Origin: Saccharina japonica | Taxonomy: Eukaryota > Sar > Phaeophyceae > Laminariales > Laminariaceae | Length of the DNA stretch: 64,000 nucleotides | Direction of reading: 5' to 3' | Assembly (NCBI GenBank): GCA_008828725.1 | Contig: MEHQ01001435.1 | Coordinates: 123,896 to 187,895, forward strand | Shown here: positions 24,692 to 35,524 of the stretch, piece after piece | Position numbering within the stretch: the first letter of the stretch is position 1 | How the letters are laid out: the number at the start of each line of letters is the position of its first letter | Notes under the pieces: model-generated | Database searches by the model: none | Told to the model about the DNA's origin: nothing | Seen by the model: the letters and a program-made list of their open reading frames with translations, nothing else | Made by a program: the position numbers and the translations under genes

Positions 24692-27133
24692 GAAGAGCTA
24701 CTATATGGTGTCTCGCGGCACCGTCTAGCCTGGTATGATACCTGGTATCCTGGTATCACCTTATTGCGCCGCATTCACAAAAATCGTCTATTTCTTGCCA
24801 TCGCAGAGTGATCGAGGTTTGTTTTAGAAACCAAAACAAGCAAACCCAGCCACCACCACCACCACCACCACCAGCGACACGTTTCTGCTGGTGCTGGTGC
24901 TCAGCTAGTGGTGTGGTAATGGTGGCGGTGCTTGACTTGAGGATGGTTGTTGGTGTTGAAGAGCTACTATATGGTGTCTCGCGGCACCGTCTAGCCTGGT
25001 ATGATACCTGGTATCCTGGTATCACCTTATTGCGCCGCATTCACAAAAATCGTCTATTTCTTGCCATCGCAGAGTGATCGAGATTTGTTTTAGAAACCAA
25101 AACAAGCAAACACAGCCACCACCACCACCACCACCACCACCACCACCAACACGTTTCTGCTGGTGCTGGTGCTCAGCTAGTGGTGTGGTAATGGTGGCGG
25201 TGCTTGACTTGAGGATGGTTGTTGGTGTTGAAGAGCTACTATATGGTGTCTCGCGGCACCGTCTAGCCTGGTATGATACCTGGTATCCTGGTATCACCTT
25301 ATTGCGCCGCATTCACAAAAATCGTCTATTTCTCGCCATCGCAGAGTGATCGAGATTTGTTTTAGAAACCAAAACAAGCAAACACAGCCACCACCACCAC
25401 CACCACCACCACCACCACCAGCGACACGTTTCTGCTGGTGCTGGTGCTCAGCTAGTGGTGTGGTAATGGTGGCGGTGCTTGACTTGAGGATGGTTGTTGG
25501 TGATGAAGAGCTACTATATGGTGTCTCGCGGCACCGTCTAGCCTGGTATGATACCTGGTATCCTGGTATCACCTTATTGCGCCGCATTCACAAAAATCGT
25601 CTATTTCTTGCCATCGCAGAGTGATCGAGATTTGTTTTAGAAACCAAAACAAGCAAACACAGCCACCACCACCACCACCACCACCAGCGACACGTTTCTG
25701 CTGGTGCTGGTGCTCAGCTAGTGGTGTGGTAATGGTGGCGGTGCTTGACTTGAGGATGGTTGTTGGTGTTGAAGAGCTACTATATGGTGTCTCGCGGCAC
25801 CGTCTAGCCTGGTATGATACCTGGTATCCTGGTATCACCTTATTGCGCCGCATTCACAAAAATCGTCTATTTCTTGCCATCGCAGAGTGATCGAGATTTG
25901 TTTTAGAAACCAAAACAAGCAAACACAGCCACCACCACCACCACCACCACCACCACCACCAACGACACGTTTCTGCTGGTGCTGGTGCTCAGCTAGTGGT
26001 GTGGTAATGGTGGCGGTGCTTGACTTGAGGATGGTTGTTGGTGTTGAAGAGCTACTATATGGTGTCTCGCGGCACCGTCTAGCCTGGTATGATACCTGGT
26101 ATCCTGGTATCACCTTATTGCGCCGCATTCACAAAAATCGTCTATTTCTTGCCATCGCAGAGTGATCGAGATTTGTTTTAGAAACCAAAACAAGCAAACA
26201 CAGCCACCACCACCACCACCACCACCACCACCACCACCGACACGTTTCTGCTGGTGCTGGTGCTCAGCTAGTGGTGTGGTAATGGTGGCGGTGCTTGACT
26301 TGAGGATGGTTGTTGGTGTTGAAGAGCTACTATATGGTGTCTCGCGGCACCGTCTAGCCTGGTATGATACCTGGTATCCTGGTATCACCTTATTGCGCCG
26401 CATTCACAAAAATCGTCTATTTCTTGCCATCGCAGAGTGATCGAGATTTGTTTTAGAAACCAAAACAAGCAAACACAGCCACCACCACCACCACCACCAC
26501 CACCACCACCACCGACACGTTTCTGCTGGTGCTGGTGCTCAGCTAGTGGTGTGGTAATGGTGGCGGTGCTTGACTTGAGGATGGTTGTTGGTGTTGAAGA
26601 GCTACTATATGGTGTCTCGCGGCACCGTCTAGCCTGGTATGATACCTGGTATCCTGGTATCACCTTATTGCGCCGCATTCACAAAAATCGTCTATTTCTT
26701 GCCATCGCAGAGTGATCGAGATTTGTTTTAGAAACCAAAACAAGCAAACACAGCCACCACCACCACCACCACCACCAGCGACACGTTTCTGCTGGTGCTG
26801 GTGCTCAGCTAGTGGTGTGGTAATGGTGGCGGTGCTTGACTTGAGGATGGTTGTTGGTGTTGAAGAGCTACTATATGGTGTCTCGCGGCACCGTCTAGCC
26901 TGGTATGATACCTGGTATCCTGGTATCACCTTATTGCGCCGCATTCACAAAAATCGTCTATTTCTCGCCATCGCAGAGTGATCGAGATTTGTTTTAGAAA
27001 CCAAAACAAGCAAACACAGCCACCACCACCACCACCACCACCACCACCACCAGCGACACGTTTCTGCTGGTGCTGGTGCTCAGCTAGTGGTGTGGTAATG
27101 GTGGCGGTGCTTGACTTGAGGATGGTTGTTGGT
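24692..27133. repeat. Tandem array of nine units, 266-275 bp each
   Basis: Equivalent points lie at 24808, 25074, 25346, 25621, 25887, 26162, 26437, 26712 and 26978, giving spacings of 266, 272, 275, 266, 275, 275, 275 and 266. Units are otherwise almost identical and the length differences come from the number of CAC triplets. Both strands show a recurrent frame of about 89-97 codons per unit, each closed by a stop, so the array is not one long protein repeat. It ends within a unit, at TTGGTGAT|CTCTGG. Confidence 0.95.
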
Positions 27134-27221
27134 GATCTCTGGTACCTGCTCGTACCTGGTACCTGGTATGGGGTGGAATACGTATGCTTGTTTTCCCGAG
27201 GACCACCCGTGGTACCTGGTA

Positions 27222-27745
27222 AGTAGGCCATGCGACATGACCAAGCTTCGCGAACTCGGGACGGCTTTGAACACGAGCAGAGGTAGGAGGAGGGGGCGTT
27301 ATCTAGGGGCCTTCAGAGACCCCGTCCGTTTCTAAAGCAGTGGTGCTTTCGTCGCGTACGGTGACAGAAGGCCACGTACGTATCATACGATACGAGTACG
27401 ATCAGAACGAGGATGAACGATACAATCTCAGCAAAGGTTAAAAGCAGCAACCGCACTGCTGCAATACCCGTACGCAGAGCAGCCGCGAATCGCTGTGGCC
27501 ACGACGACAGGCACGGCGCACGTACGAGTTGTACTACAGTATCCCAGCCTGCGACGTAAGAAGACGGTGCCGGGCATGCCGGCGTAGGGATAAGCGTGCG
27601 TTTTGAACGTGTGTGGGACAAAAAAAAATGTTTTTTTGTTTGTTTGCATTTGCTCCACTCTAAGTTGCTATGATAAAGTGGGCATCAAATATCACTTGAT
27701 TAAAGTATTGTTTTTTGGGCATCAGACGAACTATATATAATAGAT
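27222..27745 (+). repeat. Dispersed family A, copy 3 (partial)
   Basis: It runs from AGTAGGCCATGCGACATGAC to the shared end ATCAGACGAACTATA. The conserved minus-strand frame is broken here by small indels. Confidence 0.75.
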
Positions 27746-27929
27746 AGATACACCCGACTAAGAGCCTAACCAGAAATATCGAATATACTCGCGAGTACCC
27801 GGATATTTTATCAGAGATCTGGCGAGGACTCGTCGGTCGCGAGCATTCGCAGGGGCACAACTGATTATTTGTGTACCGGTTGTTGTGTGTGCTTTTTGTT
27901 CTTTTATTTTGTACGTGTATCACCAAAAA

Positions 27930-28260
27930 CAAAGTGCATTTCGACCCCCACACAAATACCAAGTCTGCTTCGATCCCGACACTCAACCACCTTCATACAT
28001 AAACAATAAGATAATTTCGACCCCAACACTGAAATCAAGTAATGTTCGATCCCAACTCTAAAATCGAGTTATTTTCGATGCCAACTCTAAAAATGAAGTC
28101 CATTTCGATGCCCCGACAAAAACACCAAGTCAAGTTCGACTACCCACACCAAATCCACGTAGATTAAGATGCCTACACTAAAACCTAATACATTTGGTCC
28201 CCGACATTAAAACCAAACCATTTCCAGCCCGCCCACAAGAACGACAGTAACTCGATTTTG
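27930..28260 (+). repeat. Degenerate repeat of about 40 bp (TTCGAYCCC...AAATCAAGTC)
   Basis: Units consist of a TTTCGAYSCC start, an ACACTAAAAWC middle and AAGTCA or AAGTAAT, repeated seven or eight times with strong drift. The same motif recurs at 29375-29550. In reverse sense it appears near 34330 and 34780 (GTCGAAATTGRCTTCGT). Confidence 0.55.
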
Positions 28261-28447
28261 ATCGAGACACCAAGCACTAAAAAGTAAAACAGCAATTACG
28301 CATGTACATACCTGGTAGAGATTAGGCACGAAGGAGAAGATGCAGGAAGGAATGAGACTCCATACTTATACATATACGTATGTATTCTCCAGGGCTTCAG
28401 CCATGGAGTTTCAATCCATAAGGTTTCCTTTTTGTTTTACCAAGTTA

Positions 28448-29282
28448 GGCCATCTCTTACGGATGGGTTCTGAAAACTGAAAATGAACGTTTTCAGTTTT
28501 CAAAACCGATTGGCTCTCTTACGGGGTTGAAGGTGAGCCCATTTCCGATCGAATGTTTCAATTATCACTTTCAAGTCGACCTCCACTCGGAAATGGGGCC
28601 CTATTTCCGATCGAGATCACGATTGAAAATTGCGATTGGATTTGGAATCTATGGGTTTCCACACATCGTTGGAGGCAACACGCGTACAAATGTACCGCAA
28701 ACAGCAGCAGTTGAGTACGAGCCGCGTCTGTTGCCAAGCAAGCAACAACACAGAGTACAGGTGTACTGCTGCTGCTGCTTGCTGTGCCACGCTCCCCAAC
28801 CGCGCGTGACTCAGACATCACCACAATGCGATGGGATCGGATTGTGATGGTGTTTGCCACGAGAGCCTTTCAACTGCCCTTGCAGCTGCGACCTATTGGC
28901 TGCGATTAACGAGGAACACAGACAGGGAGGAGGGAAATACAACTTTTAACGACACCCCTCCGTCGTGTTTTCCGTTGTCCCGGCCACCGCCGGGTACAAT
29001 GCTTTTGCGCTGCGTGCTCCGGTGCGACGAACACCTCGATCACCCGTAGTCCAGGGCGGTAGCGAAATAGTTCGGAGGCGCTTTTGCGTACGAGTATATA
29101 CGAGTACTCGTACGAGTAGTACCGTACTGCTGCTGTACACTTTTTGTCACAACTTGCTGCCCAGAAATCATTTTCAAGTTGTTGGTCATGATAAGATAGC
29201 CAACTGAAAAATTCTCAACTGGTTTTGACGCTCGAAAAAACGTTCATTTTCAGTTTTCAGAACCCATCCGTAAGAGATGGCC
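28448..29282. mobile_element. PIF/Harbinger-like TIR element, non-autonomous
   Basis: The left end GGCCATCTCTTACGGATGGG and its continuation through TTCTGAAAACTGAAAATGAA is matched in inverse at 29235-29282, giving TIRs of nearly 50 bp. A TTA lies immediately outside on both sides (28445-28447 and 29283-29285). A three-base TWA target duplication with G-rich ends is the PIF/Harbinger pattern. The 835 bp body has no transposase; its middle (about 28760-29090) resembles part of palindrome 2 around 47290-47750. Confidence 0.8.
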
Positions 29283-29374
29283 TTAGCCCTTATTTCCTTA
29301 TCCTCGAGGGTGTTTATAAGTGATCAATGTTGTAGATCAGGCTGCATTTTGCCGGAGGGCAAACGAAAGAGTAA

Positions 29375-29550
29375 AAGCCAACTAAATTTCGATCCCTACA
29401 CCGAAACCAAGTCAATTCGGTTATTTACCGCCCGCACACAAAAAAAAACAAGTCAATTATACCACTCACACAAGAACCGAGTCAATTTTGAACTCACACT
29501 AAAATCAAGTCATTTTCGGCCCGCTCACGAAAACCAAGTCATCTATAGAC
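29375..29550 (+). repeat. Second cluster of the 40 bp TTCGAYCCC repeat
   Basis: Four or five degenerate units like those at 27930-28260, located just beyond the Harbinger-like element. Confidence 0.5.
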
Positions 29551-29559
29551 TTCTATGTA

Positions 29560-30070
29560 TGCTGTTGGGATTTCATGTTCGTCCTTGCGCCACTCCCCTA
29601 TTTCATAAGCACGTCCCGGAGGGGAACCTTGTACTGCGTACTACTGGGTACCAGAAACACACTGCTTAAACGTAACTACGGTACTTGTCGTACATAGACA
29701 CACTTACAGATATTCACAGTGACTTTAGTTACTGGGCCCTGTCGCGGAAATTATTTAATTTCCCAAATCCCCTGCCTTTCAACACTGTTTCGAGGTCTAA
29801 TTCCATCTTTTTTTAGTAATCCCCTCCCCTACTTAGTTCCACTCCAAAGGCGATTAGGCTCTGTAGCCCATCAATCCCTCTACTTCATGTTACATCTGGC
29901 ATAAAAATTTGACTCTGTAGCCTTTGGCTAGATAAAGTTATACAGACTCGATACTCAACCCGAATAGGTAATATCAGCTCTGGGTCGAGCCGGTGATTAT
30001 GTCAGCGGACCCGCACTGGAGCGTTACATGGGATGCCATGTGCCCATCATACCAGCGACGGCGTAGCCGA
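29560..30070. other. No recognisable gene
   Basis: This contains a CACGTCCCGGAGGGGAACCT palindrome ending in TTGTAC at 29606-29632, a member of the GC-rich palindrome family. I see no frame longer than 61 codons in the rest. Confidence 0.4.
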
Positions 30071-30140
30071 GGTTATATATGCTGCGCTAGCACCTGACGA
30101 TGACGCTGAGGACGCTGGTATATGCTGCATTGTGCGCTAG

Positions 30141-30199
30141 CACCTGACGAGCACATGGAGGACGCTGCTAACCAGGCAGCATTGGCTAGACAGCGGCAG
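30141..30199 (+). CDS. Exon-like unit ending in AALARQRQ
   Basis: A splice-acceptor-like GCGCTAG precedes codons reading EHMEDAANQAALARQRQ, followed by a GTCGAG donor-like site. The wording resembles exons at 33761 and 34170-34711. Diverged copies of the same block, without a clean frame, occur near 30450-30490, 32139-32166 and 32540-32572. It is probably a relic of the exon array that feeds the Helitron-like gene. A functional exon is unproven. Confidence 0.35.
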
Positions 30200-30690
30200 G
30201 TCGAGTCCTCGATAGGCTGGAAGCAATCGTATGCATGATGTATTTTACGAGATAGCTAAGATATGTCCTTATTTATGATATATCCGACGAAACATTTCAA
30301 GTGCGCGTCTCGTTCAGACGAGAGCCTTCGCACGCTGCTGCCGATGCGCGGCGTTGTGCGCGAGCACGTGGAGGCCGCTGCGTCGGGCCCTGTCTACTAC
30401 TGCCATACTCCATGATGTTGGTCATCTCCGTCCATTCTCTCTGGTAACCAGCAGGCAGCATTGGCTAGCAGCAGCAGGCAGCACTCGACAGGCTGGAAGC
30501 AGTTGTACGTGTGATGAATGGTACGAGATATATCCTTATTTACGATATATCCGACGAAACATTTCAAGTGCGCGTCTGGTTCAGACGAAAGCCACCGCAC
30601 GCTGCTGCTGCTGCGCTGCGTTGTGCGCGAGGACGTCGAGGCCGCTGCTACTTAACGTCGGGCCCTGTCTACTACTGATATAGACACACT
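30165..30690 (+). repeat. Dispersed family D, two tandem copies (third at 32117-32410)
   Basis: Copies contain CAGGCAGCATTGGCTAG, GATAGGCTGGAAGCA or ACAGGCTGGAAGCA, TCCTTATTTA, GATATATCCGACGAAACATT TCAAGTGCGCGTC and CGGGCCCTGTCTACTACTG. The two copies here are about 270 bp apart. The exon-like ALARQRQ motif sits at the start of each unit, so the unit is likely one exon plus its intron. Confidence 0.75.
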
Positions 30691-30699
30691 TACAGATAT

Positions 30700-32116
30700 C
30701 TCCCCCATGGATCCCTCATCCCTGGCCTCTCAGAGCTCCCACTTCGAACACCGCCTCCGTTCATTACTTGCTCATGCTCTCTCTCTTTGTTGTCTATATA
30801 CTTTAGTTGGCGAGAGGCTTCTTACTCTTTCAGTTTTGGGTTCGTGTGTGTGCCCAGACAGTACGGCAGCGCGGGCGAGCCCGGCGCCATCGCGGGTATG
30901 GGAGGGCGCTGGCCAGTAGAGGGGGGGTCAGAAGGAGCGCGGTCGCCTTTTTCGTGCCTAGGCGTGGCATGTCCACCGAGACACGAGGGAAGCATGAAGG
31001 CGCTTTGTCTGCGTTGCTGCTGCAGCATGTCCGAAAATATAAGGGTCGTTTGTTTGTGTAAACTAAAATTAAATCGGTGCTTATTTATCGGAACAAATAG
31101 GATTTAAAGATAAACCCCGGCAGTTTGAACACCGTCATGATGGAGTGGGCGAACGAGGGCCACGGTGAGCACCGGGCTTCACGCGAGGCGGGCCACGGGG
31201 CTCACTGGGGCAGAGAGGTAGTAGAGCTCGACCCGGACCGAATCGATGGCGACGTGATCGCGGAGGGACGGGGAGCATCAAGGCTGACAGAACGCGAAAG
31301 ACGTCAATTTTTTTTTTGTTTTTTGCGGCGCAATGCCATGGGTTCGATCAGATTTTTTTTCTTTTTTTCGAGTACGTACGTATGTACGTACAATTTTTCC
31401 ATGATTATTTATCATTTTTTCCGACTTTTTTCCGTTTTTTGTTTTTCGCTCCTGCTGTTTTGTGCGAGTACGAGTACGAATACATATTATAAGAGTAGGA
31501 GTATATACGAGTACAAGTACTCGTATGTACGTACGAGTAGTACGTACGTCGCTCCTGCCGTTTTGTTCGAGTACGACTATATACGAGTACATATTACACG
31601 AGTAGGAGTATATACGAGTACGTACGAGTACTCACATGTACGTACATACGTGCAAATGTGTACGTCTTTCTCGGTTTTATTGTTTTCCTGGTTTTCTTAT
31701 TTTACAATTGACGACCGTGCTGTGCTGGCTTTCTCTTTCATACATACAAGTACGAAGCACTATTAATACTACCACCGTTGTTGCTGTACTACTACTGCTG
31801 TACCACACATACTCACGAAAAAGGCACAAATCACACCCACCACAGCAAGCAGCGCAGCGTCTTGCTGTGAGCCGTGTTGCTGTGCTTCTTTTTCGAACAT
31901 ACAGCTTTGTTGTCCTGGAGCATGAAGCTAATGTGCATCCCGAGCATGTTTTGCATGCATGTCAAGTCCGCCGTTTCTTCGCTGTGCACCATGAACCTCT
32001 TGGCATTTTCAAGTCGGTGCTTGCTTGCACTACATCATGGATGGGCCTCTTCTGCCCCTTTCCTTGCGCGAGCGTAGCGGGCGGCGTCAGCCGCCCGCGG
32101 AGCGAAGCCCTTGTAC
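30700..32116 (+). repeat. Dispersed family B, copy 1
   Basis: It runs from CCCATGGATCCCTCATCCCT through GCAGCGCGGGCGAGCCCGGC, GGTATGGGAGGGCGCTGGCC, GGGCCACGGGGCTCACTGGG and a TTTTTT-rich middle to AAGTCCGCCGTTTCTTCGC. It ends at a GC-rich palindrome and CCCTTGTAC. Related copies lie at 44500-45482 and 47760-49325, with an inverted one at 45988-46860. Frames inside are small and do not align well between copies, so I call no gene. Confidence 0.75.
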
Positions 32117-32410
32117 TGATTACCGTTCTCTCTGGTAACCAGGCAGCATTGGCTAGACAGCAGCAGGTCTAGTACTTGATAGGCTGGAAGCAGTCGTACG
32201 TGTGATGTATGATACGACATATATCCATATTTACGATACGACATAGATCCTTATTTACGATATATCCGACGAAACATTTCAAGTGCGCGTCTCGTTCAGA
32301 CGAAAGCCATCGCACGCTACTACTGCTGCTGCGCTGCGTTGTGCGCAAGCACGTTCAGGCCGCTGCTACTTAACGTCGGACCCTGTCTACTACTGATATA
32401 CTGCTTGCTG
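32117..32410 (+). repeat. Dispersed family D, copy 3
   Basis: Resumes family D sequence immediately after the end of family B copy 1. This suggests that family B inserted into, or beside, a run of D units. Confidence 0.7.
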
Positions 32411-32452
32411 TTGGTCATCTTTGTCAATTCTCTCATCAAATCTGAAGTATAA

Positions 32453-32592
32453 ATGTCGAGCGACGAAACATATACAGCAGTGCGCGTGTCGTTTCAGGCC
32501 GACGGCTTATTGGTTATGGCTGCTGCTGCTACTGCCGCTGCGGCACCAGACAGCCGCAGGTCGAGTCCACGCTTCGGACCGGCGGCTTATTA

Positions 32593-32627
<35 letters not shown>

Positions 32628-32749
32628 CTCGCCAGCCGCAACCACAGGCAGACGATGATCGTCGTATGTGCGCCTTTTTTCCTATACTCGCAGATACTCG
32701 TGGTAGAAGACGAGAAAAGAAAGCTTGCGTTGTACGTCGTGCGCCGTAA
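32453..32749 (+). CDS. Possible exon, Ala-rich
   Basis: An ATG-initiated frame of 98 codons contains two Ala runs (from GCT repeats) and a basic C-terminal part. A CGTTTCAG acceptor-like site at 32491 and a CCGCAG|GTCGAG donor-like site at 32572 echo those of family D, so only part may be exonic. The Ala runs lower confidence that this is a protein. Confidence 0.25.
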
Positions 32750-32980
32750 CAAAATAATGACTTTCCGTCTCGTGTACTCGTCCTGAACCGCGTTATCTCG
32801 CTTTCCCTTACTCGTATTGCGCGGCAAGATTACGCCCCGACCCTCGCACACATGTTCGTTCGGTAAACGACACGAGTTGGCGCAGTACGAGTGTTTTAGA
32901 TAGATGTATTCCGCTCTGTGCCGAAGGCCTGTTATCGGCGCCAACCACCCACTACGCATCTCAAACTATTGCATGAACAG

Positions 32981-33110
32981 GCGGCATGTATGGGGCGATG
33001 ACGTGGAGAACGCTGCGAATTCAAGCGATTGGGAACGCTGGCAACTAACGACAAACGTTGAAGACGCCGCGAGAGCACGACGCGGGCGATGCCACACAGA
33101 GGCAGATCAG
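32981..33110 (+). CDS. Exon-like unit of the Helitron 5' exon array
   Basis: It starts after GCATGAACAG and ends before GTACAC. Opening with the third base of an Arg codon, it reads through DDVENAANSS and NVEDAARARRG to EADQ with no stop. The (V)E(D/N)AA(N) wording is shared with exons at 33761, 34170 and 34607. It would be an early exon of the Helitron-like gene or a relic of one. Confidence 0.45.
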
Positions 33111-33165
33111 GTACACAGCTCAATGTGGGGAAAACGTTCTCCCTCGCTGTTATTGTTATTTTGTA

Positions 33166-33738
33166 CCAGTCCGACAAAAAATATAAGCCACTTTTGTAAT
33201 ACAAAAAATATAAGCCACTTTTAAAAATGGACTGTTACAGCACCGTTAAAGTAGAACTAAGAATCTTTTAGAGTTGTATCATTCTGCAGAGATGGTAGAG
33301 CCTTAAAAAAAAACAAAATGGACCCGGGGATGCTTAGTTATCATCCCCCCTCGGCTTCTCGGGATTTCGCGCAATTTTTGCCAGTAAGGATTTTTCCTGT
33401 GGTTTACAGAGCTCTCCCAGGCCGAACAATTAAGTATTTTTACATTAGTTTTTTTTATGGTGTTTTTGGTGCTTTTAACCACCTCAAGAACTGCTCGTTG
33501 CGATGCTATCATACATTATTGCTGTTCAACCGGCGATTTTACATTATCTGGTCCGAGTGCTACTTGGTTGTGACGACATTCACAACGGAAAAAAAAAAAA
33601 AATGAAAAAAAAAAGGGTTTAAAAAAAAAGGGAGGTCGTGGTGATGCCGGGGATCGAACTCCTGCCCTACATTTCGTAGGGTTTCTTTCTATAGATTCTG
33701 CTAGTTCCAAAAGTGGCTTATATTTTTTGTCGGACTGG
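33166..33738. mobile_element. TIR element, probably Tc1/mariner type, inserted in an intron
   Basis: The ends are CCAGTCCGACAAAAAATATA AGCCACTTTT and its inverse, flanked by TA on both sides. The left terminal motif is partly repeated once inside (AAAAAATATAAGCCACTTTT). A 10-base TATTGTTATT also lies on both flanks (33151-33160 and 33739-33748), which would suggest a longer target duplication, but five extra bases on the left make TA the simpler reading. It has no transposase. It separates the exon-like units at 32981 and 33761. A B-box-like GAGTTCGATCCC lies near its right end on the minus strand. Confidence 0.7.
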
Positions 33739-33760
33739 TATTGTTATTATAGGCTGGCAG

Positions 33761-33930
33761 CTAGCACTTGACCAGAGTGTAGAGGACGCCGTCGAGGGCA
33801 TCGAGAACGCTGCAATTTTCCGACGTGGGGCACCATTGGCTGCACCTGAATATAACATAGAGGCCACCGACGAGAAAATGGAGGACGCTGCGAGTTCACG
33901 ACGTGGGGCAGCATTGGCCACGCAGAGGCA
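33761..33930 (+). CDS. Exon-like unit of the Helitron 5' exon array
   Basis: After GGCTGGCAG the frame reads LALDQSVEDAVEGIENAA, FRRGAPLAA, then KMEDAASSRRGAALATQRQ before GTCAAG. It contains the block twice (FRRGA..LA and SRRGAALA), so it looks like two fused units. The CAG|CTA acceptor gives phase 0, matching the end of the 32981 exon. An upstream acceptor ATAG|GC at 33752 is an alternative. Confidence 0.45.
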
Positions 33931-34169
33931 GGTCAAGTATACAGCCCAATGGGCGCGAAACGTCCGTACTTGGAGTAACGTCGCGCGTCGTTATAGCTGC
34001 TGTACACAGCGAATGTTTCCTTGCGACTTGCTTGCGTGTCGTGATAGCAAGTTGTTAAAAGCGGGCGCGTGAAGGGTTCAGGTGTCCCATAGCAGTATAG
34101 CGGGTACATGTACGCATGCACGCAAATTAAATAACAATGCCGACGCAATTCGAACTATTTTGTGAATAG

Positions 34170-34274
34170 GTGTGCACTCGACGTTGACGTGGAGGACGTT
34201 CACGCGGAGGAATCTCACGCTGAGGAAGCTGCGAATTCGCGACGCAGTGGACGGACGGCGTCGGCGAGACAGAG
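34170..34274 (+). CDS. 105 nt exon of the Helitron 5' array
   Basis: Bounded by GTGAATAG and GTATTTG, it encodes 35 residues, including DVEDVHAEE, EEAANSRRSG and ASARQR. Both ends fall in the same codon phase, with Arg split as AG/G, so exons of this class can be added or lost without shifting the frame. The exon at 34607 has exactly the same length and phase. The Glu/Ala/Arg pattern resembles the repetitive basic N-terminal region of many Helitron proteins (family knowledge); direct function is unknown. Confidence 0.6.
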
Positions 34275-34606
34275 GTATTTGAGGACAACACAATGCATTA
34301 AGCATGTTATTGGCTCTGTATTTGTGTTGGCGGTCGAAATTGGCTTCGTGTTTGTTGTATGGGCTGGGAACAACGTGTTTTGTTTAGCGGATATGCACAT
34401 CGAATCGATCCTTGCGCCTTGCTTGCGTATCGTGGTATTGAGAAAACAGATGCACGCAATTTCTGGTTTATACTCGTGCTAATAACAATATTCGCCGCGT
34501 AGTCCCTGTACCGCTCAAGAAACCCTACTCGTCATACACGACGAGTGCGCATAGTGACAGCACCCTTGTAACAATGGCGACGCAATTCCAACTGCTTCGT
34601 TAACAG

Positions 34607-34711
34607 GCGTGCACTTCACGTTGACGTGAAGGACTCTCACGTGGACGAAACTCGTGCGGAGGAAGCTGCGAATTCACGACGGAATAGACGAGCGGCGTTG
34701 GCGAGACAAAG
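34607..34711 (+). CDS. 105 nt exon of the Helitron 5' array, duplicate
   Basis: Bounded by CGTTAACAG and GTATTTA, it encodes DVKDSHVDE, EEAANSRRNRRAALARQ and the split Arg. It aligns without gaps to 34170-34274, and the flanking introns are also similar (ATTTGAGGACAACACAATGC beside ATTTAATGACAATATGATGC). This is a duplicated exon-intron unit. Confidence 0.6.
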
Positions 34712-34904
34712 GTATTTAATGACAATATGATGCACGAAGCGCGTAGTTGACGGAACGATACCGACTTTGTTTTTGTGATGGTGGTCGAAATTGACTTCGT
34801 TTTGTTTTGTGGGCGGATAACGCCTTTTTTGTGTGGGGGATATGCCCTTGTCGTCGCGTAGTATACAGCTGAGGATCTACTTGGCGTTTACATCGTCTTG
34901 TGCA

Positions 34905-34977
34905 TAGTTTCGTGCTCGGCGTGAACTGCATGAACGTCGTACGATGCTGCTAGCAATGCGAGACATGGAAGCAGGGA
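34905..34977 (+). CDS. Possible further exon before GTAAGT
   Basis: The frame reads RARRELHERRTMLLAMRDME and AG, ending in a split Arg before a strong GTAAGT donor at 34978. The exit phase fits the exon at 35109, but the only acceptor-like site (GTGCATAG) would not match the exit phase of the 34607 exon. One of the boundaries is therefore wrong or another exon is missing. Confidence 0.35.
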
Positions 34978-35108
34978 GGTAAGTGACGGCGATACAAAGA
35001 AGGAACAGGAAGTGCTCCAGGATACCTTGCAATATGAACTCCGCGAAGTACCTGCGCGATTCCCACCCTACAATACTCGTACTCTCTTAACTCCTTTGCC
35101 GTTGCCAG

Positions 35109-35159
35109 GCGTGCGAGGGATTCTGGTCAGGGGGCGCAGGCGTCGCGCGTTAGGGAAAG
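35109..35159 (+). CDS. 51 nt exon in the same phase class
   Basis: Between TTGCCGTTGCCAG and GTGAGATG lie 51 bases encoding ARDSGQGAQASRVRE, with Arg split at both junctions. It links in phase to the neighbours at 34977 and 35525. Confidence 0.45.
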
Positions 35160-35524
35160 GTGAGATGAAGTAGTTGGATTATTACAAACAATATATGTTA
35201 TTAGTAGTATCGACGATAGGTTACTGCCCTCTGCGGGCGGCAAAGGTAGTACGTGGACACGGAGCATTGCACGAGTTTTTGTAGTGTCCTCGTTGTTCGT
35301 TTACTGTCACGCCCCCGTGTCTGTGTCCGCAACATCCTCAACGATACTCCAACGAATAACAGTTTCGGACCCCTAAACGGGGCGGTTCCTGGGTCGACGC
35401 ATATTTGTCCAACTACGTAGATAGCCGTTTCGTGTGGCGGTTGCGGCTGACGTTTATAACAACGCTACTATATCCCCCCCGTGCCTCTCTTCGTGTCGTA
35501 TTTTGTACGCCTAACTCAACCAAG

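Noticed and set aside
24692-27133. A CRISPR array
   Set aside because: The units are about 270 bp, nearly identical throughout, with no short repeat and unique spacer pattern; the DNA is eukaryotic.
24756-27231. Nine tandem proteins with poly-Pro or poly-Gly tracts
   Set aside because: The frames are repeats of the satellite unit, exist on both strands and each ends at a stop; GTG rather than ATG opens the plus-strand frames.
33645-33715. A minus-strand tRNA gene near GAGTTCGATCCC
   Set aside because: The B-box is good but the T-stem does not pair and no acceptor stem is formed; it lies inside a TIR element.
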